Assembly: GCA_020425835.1 (NCBI GenBank)
Contig: JAGQRC010000014.1
Location: 1 to 13,642 of the forward strand
DNA: 13,642 bases
Source: Planctomycetota bacterium
GTDB lineage: Bacteria; Planctomycetota; UBA8108; UBA1146; JAJFFE01
Direction: 5' to 3'
This document shows positions 1 through 7,129 of this stretch, piece by piece; the first letter of the stretch is position 1, and each line of letters starts with the position of its first letter. Under the pieces are notes generated by a model. The model was given only the letters and a program-made list of their open reading frames with translations. It did not search any database and was not told the DNA's origin. The translations under genes and the position numbers were made by a program.

Positions 1-2
1 CC

Positions 3-31
3 AAAGGAAGGGGCCCCGCCACGTCGGGGCC
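3..31 (-). terminator. Candidate terminator hairpin downstream of the cytochrome gene
   Basis: A seven-base all-GC perfect stem (12-18 with 25-31) encloses a six-base loop. Read on the minus strand, the stem is followed by CCTTCCTTT, a pyrimidine tail with several T residues. It lies about 125 bases past the stop of the minus-strand cytochrome gene at 156. The tail is not a clean T run, and the hairpin could instead belong to a plus-strand gene ending left of the window, so the assignment is tentative. Confidence 0.45.
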
Positions 32-130
32 TTGACTTCCCTAGCCTTCTCATGGAAGCAGTCCGTTCAAGAACTCATTCCGGCCGAGAGCCCGAGCTTC
101 CTGCGCCCAGCACACCCGTCGAGACTCGAA

Positions 131-146
131 GCATGCTAGCGCTAGC
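131..146. repeat. Overlapping palindromes GCATGC and GCTAGCGCTAGC
   Basis: GCATGC (131-136) overlaps a perfect 12-base palindrome GCTAGCGCTAGC (135-146), just beyond the stop codon of the cytochrome gene. CTAG-containing words are generally scarce in many bacterial genomes, so two CTAG cores in 12 bases stand out. No function can be assigned. It may be a protein-binding site, a minor part of transcript 3' structure, or chance. Confidence 0.4.
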
Positions 147-155
147 TCGTCGGCA

Positions 156-3100
156 TCAACGCGTGTTCTGGACCGTGAGCGGTGCGAACGGGAAGGTCGC
201 GTTGATCGTGTTGTCCTCGTTCAGCACCGCGAAGACGAACCGGTTCCACGTCGCCGGCTGAAGGTTCGGCGTCGTCGTCAGTCGCCATGCCGTATTCACG
301 ACATCCGGCGCGAACGGGCCACCGTTGAGTAGGGCGAACTGGACCATCGGGTCGAGCTCCTCCTCGGTCTCCCAGATCTGCTCTTCCAGGTCGGTGAAGT
401 ACTTCGTCGGGAAGAGGTCCATCTCCAAGATCTGGACCGGGAAGCTCCCCGGCGTCGTGGTGGGGATCCCGACCAGGAGCTTCGCGCCCGGTCGGATGTT
501 GTCCCCGATCACCCGCATCCGTCGCGGCGGCTCGTGATGCAGCGAGTTGACCCCGAACGACCCGAGCACCGAGAGCTGGAACGTCCGCAACGCCCAGAGC
601 GTGTTGATCGGGTTCAGGGTCACGGTCGGCGGGACCGTGGACTGGTCGACGTTCAGGTTGTTGACGAACAGGGGGATGTCGGTGCAGTAGGTCATCGGGG
701 CCATCGGCATCGACGTAATGTTCGCCGGCGGGTTGGCGACATCGGCGATCGGGGTCGCGATGCCCGCCGGGTTCGCGACGCGCCGCTCGTTCCCGAGAGG
801 CGTCGCCTGGGCGATGACCGCGCTGTCGACACCCGAAGCGAGGGAGAGGATCTGGTTCCGCGTCAGGAGGGTCGTCGTCCCTTCCTGGCGGTACATCGGC
901 GGCGAGACCGTGAGGTCGTACCAATAGCCGGTGTAGTTCGTGGACTGACGCGCGATCACCGCGAGGCCGACGTTCGCCTCATCGACCTGGTTCTCGAAGA
1001 ACGAGAAGGCGGCATTGTTGGCGCCCGGCAGTGCGGGATCGACCGTGTAGGACAGGCCGGCGGCCGGCGCAGTGCTCCAGTCGAACTCGCGGGTGTATCG
1101 GGTCAGCGCCTTGAGGTTCGTCTGGGTTCCTCCCGGGACGGTCCCCGCGAAGAAGAAGTTGTTGAAGAAGTTGATCGAGCCCTGGGCGAAGTTGCCGTCG
1201 TGGGTCAGACCGACGTTGGCGACGACCCAGATCGGGGGGTCCAGGCTCTCGGCTCGGTGGAGCCACATCTCGCGGGGGACGAGGTTCCTCAGCGCCGCCG
1301 TCTCGAACGGCTGGAGCTGCGGGTCCGGTAGCGTGCTGGTCAGCGTCCGGGCCACGAAGAAGGCGTCGGTGAGGGTGTTGTCCGAGCCCTCCGGCAGACT
1401 GTGACATCCCACGCAGCCGAGCGACCCATCCGTCGGATGGTTGTGGTAGATCTGTTCACCGAGCTTGGTGCCGCTGGCGAGGTTCGGATCGTCCGGGTTC
1501 GAGGGATCGAGGAAGCCCGGAACCACGCGATCGAGCGCCTGCTCGGGATTCGCCGGATGGCGTACCGTGTTGATGAAGGTCGTGTAGGCGTTCATCTCGG
1601 GGTCGGTCAACGAAGTGCTCCGGCCGAGCAGACCGACGAACGCGACGTTGAAGGCTTGGAAGTTCGGTCGGTCCGCCCGCCAGTGATAGGGGGCGTTGGT
1701 CAGGAGGTACTGCCCCTCCGCGTTGACTCGGTAGTTGACCAGCCCCTGCAGCGTCTGGGTGATGAGGGGCCCCTTCTCGGAGGGGAACTCGGTGAACAAC
1801 CCCGGCGAGCCCGCGCCGAGGAGACCGGGCGGAATCGCCGGCCCCGATGCGACGACGCCGAGATCCCAGTTCAACGCATCGGTCGCACCGTCGATGTGGC
1901 ACGACCCGCAGGAGACGAACCCGGAACCGGATGTCGCGGTGGCGTTGTACAGGAAGACGCGTCCGCCGCGGATCTCCATCGGGGTCGGGTCGTTGCCGAG
2001 TTGGAACGCTGCGGTGACCGAGTTCGTCGACAGATCGATCACGCGCATCGTGTTGTCCAGCCGACACGCGACGAACAGCAGATTCCTGCGAGCGTCATAG
2101 GCCAGACCCCTCGGACCCGAGGTCGTGTACCCCTGGAGCGGGTTCAGGACCGGCAGCGAGATCTGCGTTTCCGCGTAGCCCCCGGGGACGCTCGCGGGCC
2201 GGAAGATCGCGACTTTGTCGGAGTGGAACGCCGTCACCACGATTCCCGTGATGTCTCCGGCATCGTTCTCGAGGATCACGACGTCGGTCGGCTGGGACAG
2301 CGCGTCACTGGCCGGGACCGCCTGGTTGGCGACCGTCGTGTAGTCGCGATTGAGGTTCCGTCCGAGCGGGGTGAACGGCGGGAGCGGGATCGCGCCCGCG
2401 GGCGCCTCGGGCCGGACCGTCGGCTGGCCTCCCAGCGGCGTGTCGAGGACCCAGAAGCGGCTCTCCACGAAACCGAACTGCAGTTGGGAGACCGCGACCT
2501 CCCCGGACGCATCGTGGTTCCTCGCCTTGGTCCCGACGACGACCATCCGGGTGCCGTCCCGGGTCATGGCGAAGGCGTGGTTCGTCGATCCGAGCCCCTT
2601 CACCTGCCCGATCGGTGTCGGGTTGGTGTTGTCGAGGAACCAGAGATCGAGGTCGTACTGCGTCGGGAACGCCGTGTTCGGGTCGGGGCTCTCACCCATG
2701 AAGTTCAGGATGAAGAAGCGACCATCGGGAAGGAACGCGATCTGTCGCGGCGCCTTCACGGCGAGCTTCTGCGGCGCGATCGCCGGGTCGTCGCCCTCCA
2801 GGACGATCTCGCCACTGGTCAGCGCGAGCGTCGACAGATCGACGATGACCCCGGAGCTCCGACCGCTGAGGGTCACGAACGCGTTGTTGTTCGCCGGATC
2901 GAACGCGATGTCCGCCGGCTGGTCACCGACGAACGCGGTGCGCTCGAGCGCGCCGAAGACGGTCAGTCCGGTGGGGGTGGGAACGGCGTCGAGCCGCACC
3001 ATCGAGACCGAGTCGCCATCGAAGTTGCACGTGTAGAAGCGACCGGTCGCCGGAAGCCACCGAACCGTCGCCGGTCCCATGCCGACCGGGACCCGCTGAA

Positions 3101-3335
3101 TGAAGGCGTGCGGCGGGCTCGACTCGTAGATCTCGACCGAGTTGTCCGGTGTGTTGCAGACCAGAACCACGTCGAGACGGGCATCGCCGAGGCGGACCGT
3201 GGCGGTCGTGATCGGCTTGAGTTGCGGGGTCTCGAAGTTCGCGAACTCCGCGGCGAAGGCGGAGGGTGGGGCCGATGCGGTGAGCCCGATGAGGACTGCA
3301 CACAGAATCAGCGCCGAAGGTACGGAACGTGACAT
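156..3335 (-). CDS. Exported beta-propeller protein with two c-type haem sites (di-haem cytochrome c peroxidase/MauG-like C-terminal part)
   Basis: This predicted 1059-residue protein is probably periplasmic or surface exposed. Residues 1-29 form a Sec signal peptide (MSRS, hydrophobic core, then SAFA-A). Residues about 30-465 look like a YVTN-type beta-propeller, with repeats such as GLAYDARRNLLFVA followed by DNTMRVIDLSTNSV. CGSCH at 476-480 (bases 1896-1910), followed by IDGATDALNWDLG, and CVGCH at 641-645 (bases 1401-1415) are covalent haem c sites. Downstream, LRNL and LTHDGNF resemble the second haem domain of cytochrome c peroxidase/MauG proteins. The last ~150 residues look beta-rich, perhaps IPT/TIG-like (RVIGDNIRPGAKLLVG). 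An upstream TTG start (3368) is open, but the ATG at 3335 is preferred because it has a strong ribosome site and opens the signal peptide. Electron transfer or peroxidase-type oxidation is inferred from the haem architecture; the substrate is unknown. The gene appears monocistronic. Confidence 0.85.
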   Translation of the reverse strand: MSRSVPSALILCAVLIGLTASAPPSAFAAEFANFETPQLKPITTATVRLGDARLDVVLVCNTPDNSVEIYESSPPHAFIQRVPVGMGPATVRWLPATGRFYTCNFDGDSVSMVRLDAVPTPTGLTVFGALERTAFVGDQPADIAFDPANNNAFVTLSGRSSGVIVDLSTLALTSGEIVLEGDDPAIAPQKLAVKAPRQIAFLPDGRFFILNFMGESPDPNTAFPTQYDLDLWFLDNTNPTPIGQVKGLGSTNHAFAMTRDGTRMVVVGTKARNHDASGEVAVSQLQFGFVESRFWVLDTPLGGQPTVRPEAPAGAIPLPPFTPLGRNLNRDYTTVANQAVPASDALSQPTDVVILENDAGDITGIVVTAFHSDKVAIFRPASVPGGYAETQISLPVLNPLQGYTTSGPRGLAYDARRNLLFVACRLDNTMRVIDLSTNSVTAAFQLGNDPTPMEIRGGRVFLYNATATSGSGFVSCGSCHIDGATDALNWDLGVVASGPAIPPGLLGAGSPGLFTEFPSEKGPLITQTLQGLVNYRVNAEGQYLLTNAPYHWRADRPNFQAFNVAFVGLLGRSTSLTDPEMNAYTTFINTVRHPANPEQALDRVVPGFLDPSNPDDPNLASGTKLGEQIYHNHPTDGSLGCVGCHSLPEGSDNTLTDAFFVARTLTSTLPDPQLQPFETAALRNLVPREMWLHRAESLDPPIWVVANVGLTHDGNFAQGSINFFNNFFFAGTVPGGTQTNLKALTRYTREFDWSTAPAAGLSYTVDPALPGANNAAFSFFENQVDEANVGLAVIARQSTNYTGYWYDLTVSPPMYRQEGTTTLLTRNQILSLASGVDSAVIAQATPLGNERRVANPAGIATPIADVANPPANITSMPMAPMTYCTDIPLFVNNLNVDQSTVPPTVTLNPINTLWALRTFQLSVLGSFGVNSLHHEPPRRMRVIGDNIRPGAKLLVGIPTTTPGSFPVQILEMDLFPTKYFTDLEEQIWETEEELDPMVQFALLNGGPFAPDVVNTAWRLTTTPNLQPATWNRFVFAVLNEDNTINATFPFAPLTVQNTR

Positions 3336-3341
3336 CACGTT

Positions 3342-3350
3342 CTCCTCTCC
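3342..3350 (-). promoter_or_regulatory. Ribosome binding site that fixes the cytochrome start
   Basis: On the minus strand GGAGAGGAG ends six bases before the ATG at 3335. It lies inside the extension that would be translated from the TTG at 3368, and so argues for the shorter protein. Confidence 0.8.
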
Positions 3351-3379
3351 TGCGTGTTCTGGTAGCAAGCCCGAGAGAG

Positions 3380-3408
3380 ACTGTAGTCGCGCCGCGCGTT
3401 CCGAGCAA
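3380..3408 (-). promoter_or_regulatory. Candidate promoter of the cytochrome gene
   Basis: On the minus strand TTGCTC (-35-like, 3403-3408) and TACAGT (-10-like, 3380-3385) are separated by exactly 17 bases. They lie about 45 bases upstream of the start codon. The hexamers match the sigma-70 consensus at three and four of six positions, so this is only a candidate. It sits correctly between the upstream gene's terminator and the ribosome site. Confidence 0.4.
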
Positions 3409-3456
3409 GCGGCAGCTCGGTGTGAAGTTCACCGGTTCGGAAATCGCACGGTTGGT

Positions 3457-3502
3457 GAAAGAAGAACGGCGTCGAAGTGTATTGCACACTCCGACGCCGT
3501 TC
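3457..3502 (-). terminator. Strong intrinsic terminator of the M16 protease gene
   Basis: Two 17-base arms (3464-3480 and 3486-3502) pair with a single mismatch around a five-base loop. On the minus strand the stem is followed by CTTCTTTC, a T-rich tail. The hairpin begins about 25 bases after the TGA at 3528, as expected for an intrinsic terminator of the M16 gene. It would insulate the downstream cytochrome gene from readthrough. Confidence 0.85.
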
Positions 3503-3527
3503 GTCACGAACTCCGTGCTGTTACGGC

Positions 3528-6500
3528 TCAGTCGCCGATTCCCGTCACGACGTCCGCATCGAGCCCGACGCCTCCCTCCTGCATGTCCCGACCGTACGAC
3601 GTCAGGACGATGCCGAGTTCGGTGAGCTCGAACATGTACGGCTCGTGGGTCCAGGGGTCCCGCGGCACGGACTCGAGGTACTGCTTGTCCTGGTCCGCGG
3701 GTTGGACGAGCTCGTCGAACGACTTCGGCAAGGATCCGTTGTCGAGCTTGTAGATCTGCACCGCGTTCGTGACCGCCTTCATGTCGGCCTTCACCTTGGC
3801 GACCTTCGCCATGTCATCCATACCGTCCGACGCCACGTCCGCGGTCGCTTCCGACTTCGGGCTCGCGACGATCCGGATCTCCGCCTCGGGACGGATGTAC
3901 TTCTGGGCGACCGCCTTCACCATCTCGGGGCTGATCGACTGATAGTACTCGACGAGCCCCTCGAGCTCCGACAGCTCATCACCACGGTAGTCCAGGTCCG
4001 CCAGTTGGCGGAGCCAGAACGCCGGCTCCTTCATCTGCGTGTCGAGGATGTTGGAGATCTGCTTCTTCGCGGTCTCGACTTCGTCCGCGCTGGGCCCGTT
4101 CTCCGCGAACTCCTGCATCATCTCGATGATGCGTTGCGCGAGCCGGTCCGCGTTCTCCGGCTCGCAGGGCGACTGAGCGAGGATCATCCCGGTTCCGGGA
4201 ATCGCCTCGGCCGGCTGCTGGAAGCACCCGATGGAGTACACGAGCTTCTCCTCCTCGCGGAGGATCTTGGTCATGCGCTCCTGCAGGATCAGCGTCACGA
4301 AGTTCAACTGTCGGCGGTCGACGCGCTCTTTGGCATTGCAGCCCTGGTAGCCGGCGAGGACGAACGACTGCGGCGTCACCGAGTCGAACGTGATGCGCTC
4401 GACATAGGGACCTGCGACTCGGTCGATCTTCCGGAGCGCGTCGAGCATGTCGAAGGAGTGCTCGACCTTCGGGAGCGAACCGAAGTAGCGGGTCACCAGC
4501 GGGATCGTCGCCTCGAGCGACAGATCACCCACGACCGCGATCTCGATCGGCCGGCCGAAGATGCGACGGCCCCATTCCTGGGCCTTCTCGATGGTGATCG
4601 CGTCGATCTCCTCGGCGGTCAACGGGAGCTGACGGATGTCACCACCCAGGAAGCTCCGGGCGAGCGCCTCCATGGCCCGTGCCCCCGGATTGGTCTTCGC
4701 CGCCTCGATCTGCTGCTTCGCCGCCTCCTTCCAGTTGTCGAACGTGCTCTTCTCGATGATTCCGTCGTTGAGGAACGCGTGGAGCAACTGCAGCCCCGTC
4801 ACCAGATCTCGCGGGGAACCGCTGACCGACATGTTGTAGGCGTCCATCGAGAATCCGCCGCCCACGCCGACCTTCTTGTCCGCCATCAGGTCGCGGATCT
4901 GCGTCGAGGTCAGGCGCGTCGTCGCGTTGACGAGCGCGGCGGCCTGCGAGAGCCCACGGTGCGCGGCATCCTCCTCGATGATCCCGCCGGGGATCGTGAC
5001 CAGGATGGTCGCTTCGTCCTTCTTGTAGTCCATGTAGCGGTGGTGGACGATCGCACCGTTGGAGAGCGTCAAGGTCGTCACGTCGAACGCATCGTCGTGC
5101 GACTGGCTCGTGATGCTGCCCGGCTGGGGCAGCGACTCGAGGATCGGTCCTTCGATCTTCTCCTTGTGTTGGACCTTCGTCTCCCGATCCCACGCCGACT
5201 TCGCGATGGCGAGGATCTCCGCGCTGGTCGGGAGGGTGTTCCCCTTCTCCGGGAGCGACAGGACGTAGGTGTAGGCGCCGGTCGAGTAGTTGTCTCGGAA
5301 GACCTGATCGATCTCCTCGACGGTCACCGTCGGGAGGATCGAGCGCAGCAGATCGAGATTCTGCTGTGCCGAGAGGATCGGGTAGTCGCCACCGACGGCT
5401 CCGACGATGGACTCGACGACGGCGCGCGCGTTGCGCGTGCTGGCCCGCTCCACCGCGGCCTCGGCGGCCGCAATCGTCTCGCGCTTGGCCAACTCGAGCT
5501 CGTTCTCATCGAACCCGTGCTCGACGGCGCGATCGATCTCCTCGACGAGCTGGTCGAGCATCGACTTCCAGTTCTCGGCGACCCCTTGGACATCCGCGCT
5601 GGCCATGATCGCCTCTTTGAAGAGGTTGCCGACGCCGGCCCGTCCGCCCATGTAGTCCGCCTCGCCGCGCTGCACGCGCTCGGCGATTCGACGGCTGAGG
5701 ATCTCCGTGCCGAGGTTCTCGATCTCGTTGAAACGGCACTCCTCGAGCGTGTCGATCGGCTCGCGGCCGGGTTGCAGACGGAACGCCTCGACCCGGGCGA
5801 TCGGCATCTCGGGATCGCTCAGGACGAAGGCCCGGGCGGTGTCGGTCGGACGGATCCCCGTCCCGCGCGGCTCTCTCGCCTCGGCACGGGCCGTGAACTG
5901 CGACGACGAGAAGTGGGCCTGGATCCGCTTCTCCAGGTCGAGGGCATCGACATCGCCCACGACGACCAGCGTCATGAGTTCCGGGCGGTACCAGGTGTCG
6001 TAGTAGTCGACGAACTCCGATCGCGGCGCCGTCTTCAGGACTTCATCGGTGCCGATCACGGTGTGCTCGGCGATGCGAGATCCGGCGAAGACATCCTCGA
6101 CGAACGCGTCGGAGATCCGCTGCTGCCAGCCCTTCCGGGAGCCCTTCTCGTTCAGGATGATCTGACGCTCCTTGTCGATCTCGTCGTCGAGGAGGAGCAA
6201 CCGGCCGGCGTAGTCGCCGAGGATCGTCAGCGCGAGCTCGATCGTCTCCGGCTCGGTGTCCGGCATGGTCAACTTGTAGACCGTCTCCTGCCGGGTGGTG
6301 TGCGCGTTCGAGTCGGCCCCGAACTGCATCCCGAGACTGCTCAGTCGGGGAATGAGCTCGCCCGGCGCGAAGTTCTCGGAGCCGTTGAAGGCCATGTGCT
6401 CGAGAAAGTGAGCGAGGCCGTTCTGGCTCGGCGTCTCGTTGAGCGCACCCGTGTTGATGTGCAGGTAGAGGGTGACGCGCTCCGGTGGATTGTCGTGCTG

Positions 6501-6686
6501 GCGGACCACGTAGTCGAACCCGTTGTCGAGCGTGCCGTACCGGTTGTCGGGATCCTTCGGCAGTGGGGTGCCATCCGTTGCGGTCTCGACTCGATCTCGA
6601 GCCGTCTCCGACATCGACTTGTCCCCGGTGGAGGAGCAGCCGATCGCGACGGCGAGCGGGAGGACGTACAGCAAGGAACGAAGCAT
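3528..6686 (-). CDS. PqqL-like M16 zinc-protease lipoprotein with a C-terminal GspG-like pseudopilin domain
   Basis: This 1052-residue envelope protease is of the pitrilysin/PqqL type. Residues 1-17 are a lipoprotein signal with lipobox AIGC (C17) followed by serines, which fits an outer-membrane lipoprotein. The first M16 domain has HFLEH (H93, E96, H97), the inverted zinc motif. E173 and E180 stand in an ERQIILNE stretch that supplies the downstream glutamates. The third domain lacks HxxEH, as usual for the non-catalytic half. R810 and Y817 in REEEKLVYS match the conserved Arg/Tyr pair that contacts substrate. Four M16-type units span about 55-945. Residues about 958-1052 then match the soluble part of GspG: IYKLDNG, PRDPW, SYGRD and a GGVGLDADV end. 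M16 family members of this size normally stop near 930 residues, so the tail is an addition. The ATG at 6686 is chosen over the open frame extending to 6827 because it has a ribosome site and starts the lipoprotein signal. Substrate is unknown; degradation of exported peptides is the family-based guess. Confidence 0.92.
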   Translation of the reverse strand: MLRSLLYVLPLAVAIGCSSTGDKSMSETARDRVETATDGTPLPKDPDNRYGTLDNGFDYVVRQHDNPPERVTLYLHINTGALNETPSQNGLAHFLEHMAFNGSENFAPGELIPRLSSLGMQFGADSNAHTTRQETVYKLTMPDTEPETIELALTILGDYAGRLLLLDDEIDKERQIILNEKGSRKGWQQRISDAFVEDVFAGSRIAEHTVIGTDEVLKTAPRSEFVDYYDTWYRPELMTLVVVGDVDALDLEKRIQAHFSSSQFTARAEAREPRGTGIRPTDTARAFVLSDPEMPIARVEAFRLQPGREPIDTLEECRFNEIENLGTEILSRRIAERVQRGEADYMGGRAGVGNLFKEAIMASADVQGVAENWKSMLDQLVEEIDRAVEHGFDENELELAKRETIAAAEAAVERASTRNARAVVESIVGAVGGDYPILSAQQNLDLLRSILPTVTVEEIDQVFRDNYSTGAYTYVLSLPEKGNTLPTSAEILAIAKSAWDRETKVQHKEKIEGPILESLPQPGSITSQSHDDAFDVTTLTLSNGAIVHHRYMDYKKDEATILVTIPGGIIEEDAAHRGLSQAAALVNATTRLTSTQIRDLMADKKVGVGGGFSMDAYNMSVSGSPRDLVTGLQLLHAFLNDGIIEKSTFDNWKEAAKQQIEAAKTNPGARAMEALARSFLGGDIRQLPLTAEEIDAITIEKAQEWGRRIFGRPIEIAVVGDLSLEATIPLVTRYFGSLPKVEHSFDMLDALRKIDRVAGPYVERITFDSVTPQSFVLAGYQGCNAKERVDRRQLNFVTLILQERMTKILREEEKLVYSIGCFQQPAEAIPGTGMILAQSPCEPENADRLAQRIIEMMQEFAENGPSADEVETAKKQISNILDTQMKEPAFWLRQLADLDYRGDELSELEGLVEYYQSISPEMVKAVAQKYIRPEAEIRIVASPKSEATADVASDGMDDMAKVAKVKADMKAVTNAVQIYKLDNGSLPKSFDELVQPADQDKQYLESVPRDPWTHEPYMFELTELGIVLTSYGRDMQEGGVGLDADVVTGIGD

Positions 6687-6690
6687 GGGA

Positions 6691-6696
6691 TCCTTT
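6691..6696 (-). promoter_or_regulatory. Ribosome binding site of the M16 gene
   Basis: On the minus strand AAAGGA lies four bases before the ATG at 6686. It supports starting at the lipoprotein signal rather than 47 codons upstream, where the extension is proline-rich and charged and would bury the signal peptide. Confidence 0.65.
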
Positions 6697-6786
6697 CTCG
6701 GGGCAGGTTCTCCGGGTGGGGTGGAAGCCACCTCGACCCGAAGGCTCGGCGCGACCTGAGCGGTCTGCTTGCCGGAGGGCTGAGGG

Positions 6787-6814
6787 CTCTGCGTGCGCGG
6801 CTCTGCGTGCGCGG
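6787..6814. repeat. Perfect 14-base tandem repeat, two copies
   Basis: CTCTGCGTGCGCGG occurs twice with no spacer (6787-6800 and 6801-6814) in the untranslated region upstream of the M16 gene. The unit is not a multiple of three, so copy-number change would shift any frame through it. This fits a non-coding leader. Function unknown; probably slipped-strand duplication. Confidence 0.85.
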
Positions 6815-6956
6815 TTCCTTCTTGCACTCGGGCACGGCGCCCGCCTCGAGACAGAGCGGGGCGAAGGCCGTGCGGAGCGTGGCGCGACGCTCGGAATGCG
6901 CTGCGCGGGGCAATGGCAGCCGTGAGCGGGTCTCTCGCGGCTGTCGAAAGCGGCGC

Positions 6957-6987
6957 ATTGTAAGGGGGGTTTCCTAGTCGAGTCCAA
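6957..6987 (-). promoter_or_regulatory. Candidate promoter toward the M16 gene
   Basis: On the minus strand TACAAT (6957-6962) matches five of six -10 consensus positions. TTGGAC (6982-6987) stands upstream with a 19-base gap, slightly longer than ideal. It lies in the least GC-rich part of the intergenic region. The resulting leader would be long, so another start site nearer the gene cannot be excluded. Confidence 0.4.
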
Positions 6988-6997
6988 TACCCGTGGA

Positions 6998-7003
6998 TAG
7001 AAT
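6998..7003 (+). promoter_or_regulatory. Candidate -10 element toward nfuA
   Basis: TAGAAT matches five of six positions of the sigma-70 -10 consensus and lies about 125 bases upstream of the nfuA start. No good -35 hexamer is found at 16-18 bases, so it may need an activator or be spurious. It sits within 50 bases of the opposite-facing candidate promoter, making a back-to-back pair. Confidence 0.35.
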
Positions 7004-7118
7004 TCGCGCCCCCTACGTCGTCCCGACTGGCCGCATTGGCTGTGGAGCGTCCGTCCCGCCACCACGTGAGGCGAGGGACTGCCCCGATCCAGCCGGCAGA
7101 CTAGAGCCGACGCAATCC

Positions 7119-7126
7119 GAGGAGGA
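7119..7126 (+). promoter_or_regulatory. Ribosome binding site of nfuA, supporting a GTG start
   Basis: GAGGAGGA is a near-perfect Shine-Dalgarno sequence ending three bases before the GTG at 7130. The next in-frame ATG is codon 111, which would remove the whole N-terminal domain, so the GTG is the only sensible start. Confidence 0.75.
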
Positions 7127-7129
7127 CCC

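Larger units (their letters stand above)
6687..7129. other. Divergent intergenic region between the M16 gene and nfuA
   Basis: This 443-base gap has no convincing gene. The only AT-leaning patch, about 6955-7005, holds promoter-like hexamers for both directions. On the M16 side this implies an untranslated leader of roughly 265 bases. The leader contains an imperfect hairpin at 6917-6943 (CAGCCG/CGGCTG outer arms, GAG/CTC inner arms), a 14-base tandem repeat at 6787-6814, and a small stem GGTGG/CCACC at 6720-6732. An open frame continuous with the M16 frame crosses part of the leader, but it has no signal-like or family-like content. I recognise no known riboswitch. Confidence 0.7.

Noticed and set aside
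1401..3332. Open frame of about 643 codons on the plus strand opposite the cytochrome
   Set aside because: Arg/Glu/Val-rich composition, no motif, and it covers the haem-motif gene on the other strand; a composition artefact.
3336..3368. TTG start extending the cytochrome by 11 residues
   Set aside because: The extension spans the strong Shine-Dalgarno sequence of the ATG at 3335 and would add charged residues ahead of the signal peptide.
3531..3821. The GspG-like segment as a separate gene
   Set aside because: It is in the same uninterrupted frame as the protease. The internal ATG at 3821 has no visible ribosome site, and the segment lacks the prepilin leader and hydrophobic helix.
6687..6827. 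N-terminal extension of the M16 protein by 47 residues
   Set aside because: It would place a charged, proline-rich segment before a clear lipoprotein signal, and the internal ATG at 6686 has its own ribosome site.
3477..6977. Open frame of about 1166 codons on the plus strand, antisense to the whole M16 gene
   Set aside because: Its product is a low-complexity mix of Leu, Val, Asp, Arg and Glu with no recognisable motif. The minus frame has intact protease motifs, a lipoprotein signal and a terminator. GC-rich third positions suppress stops in this antisense frame.
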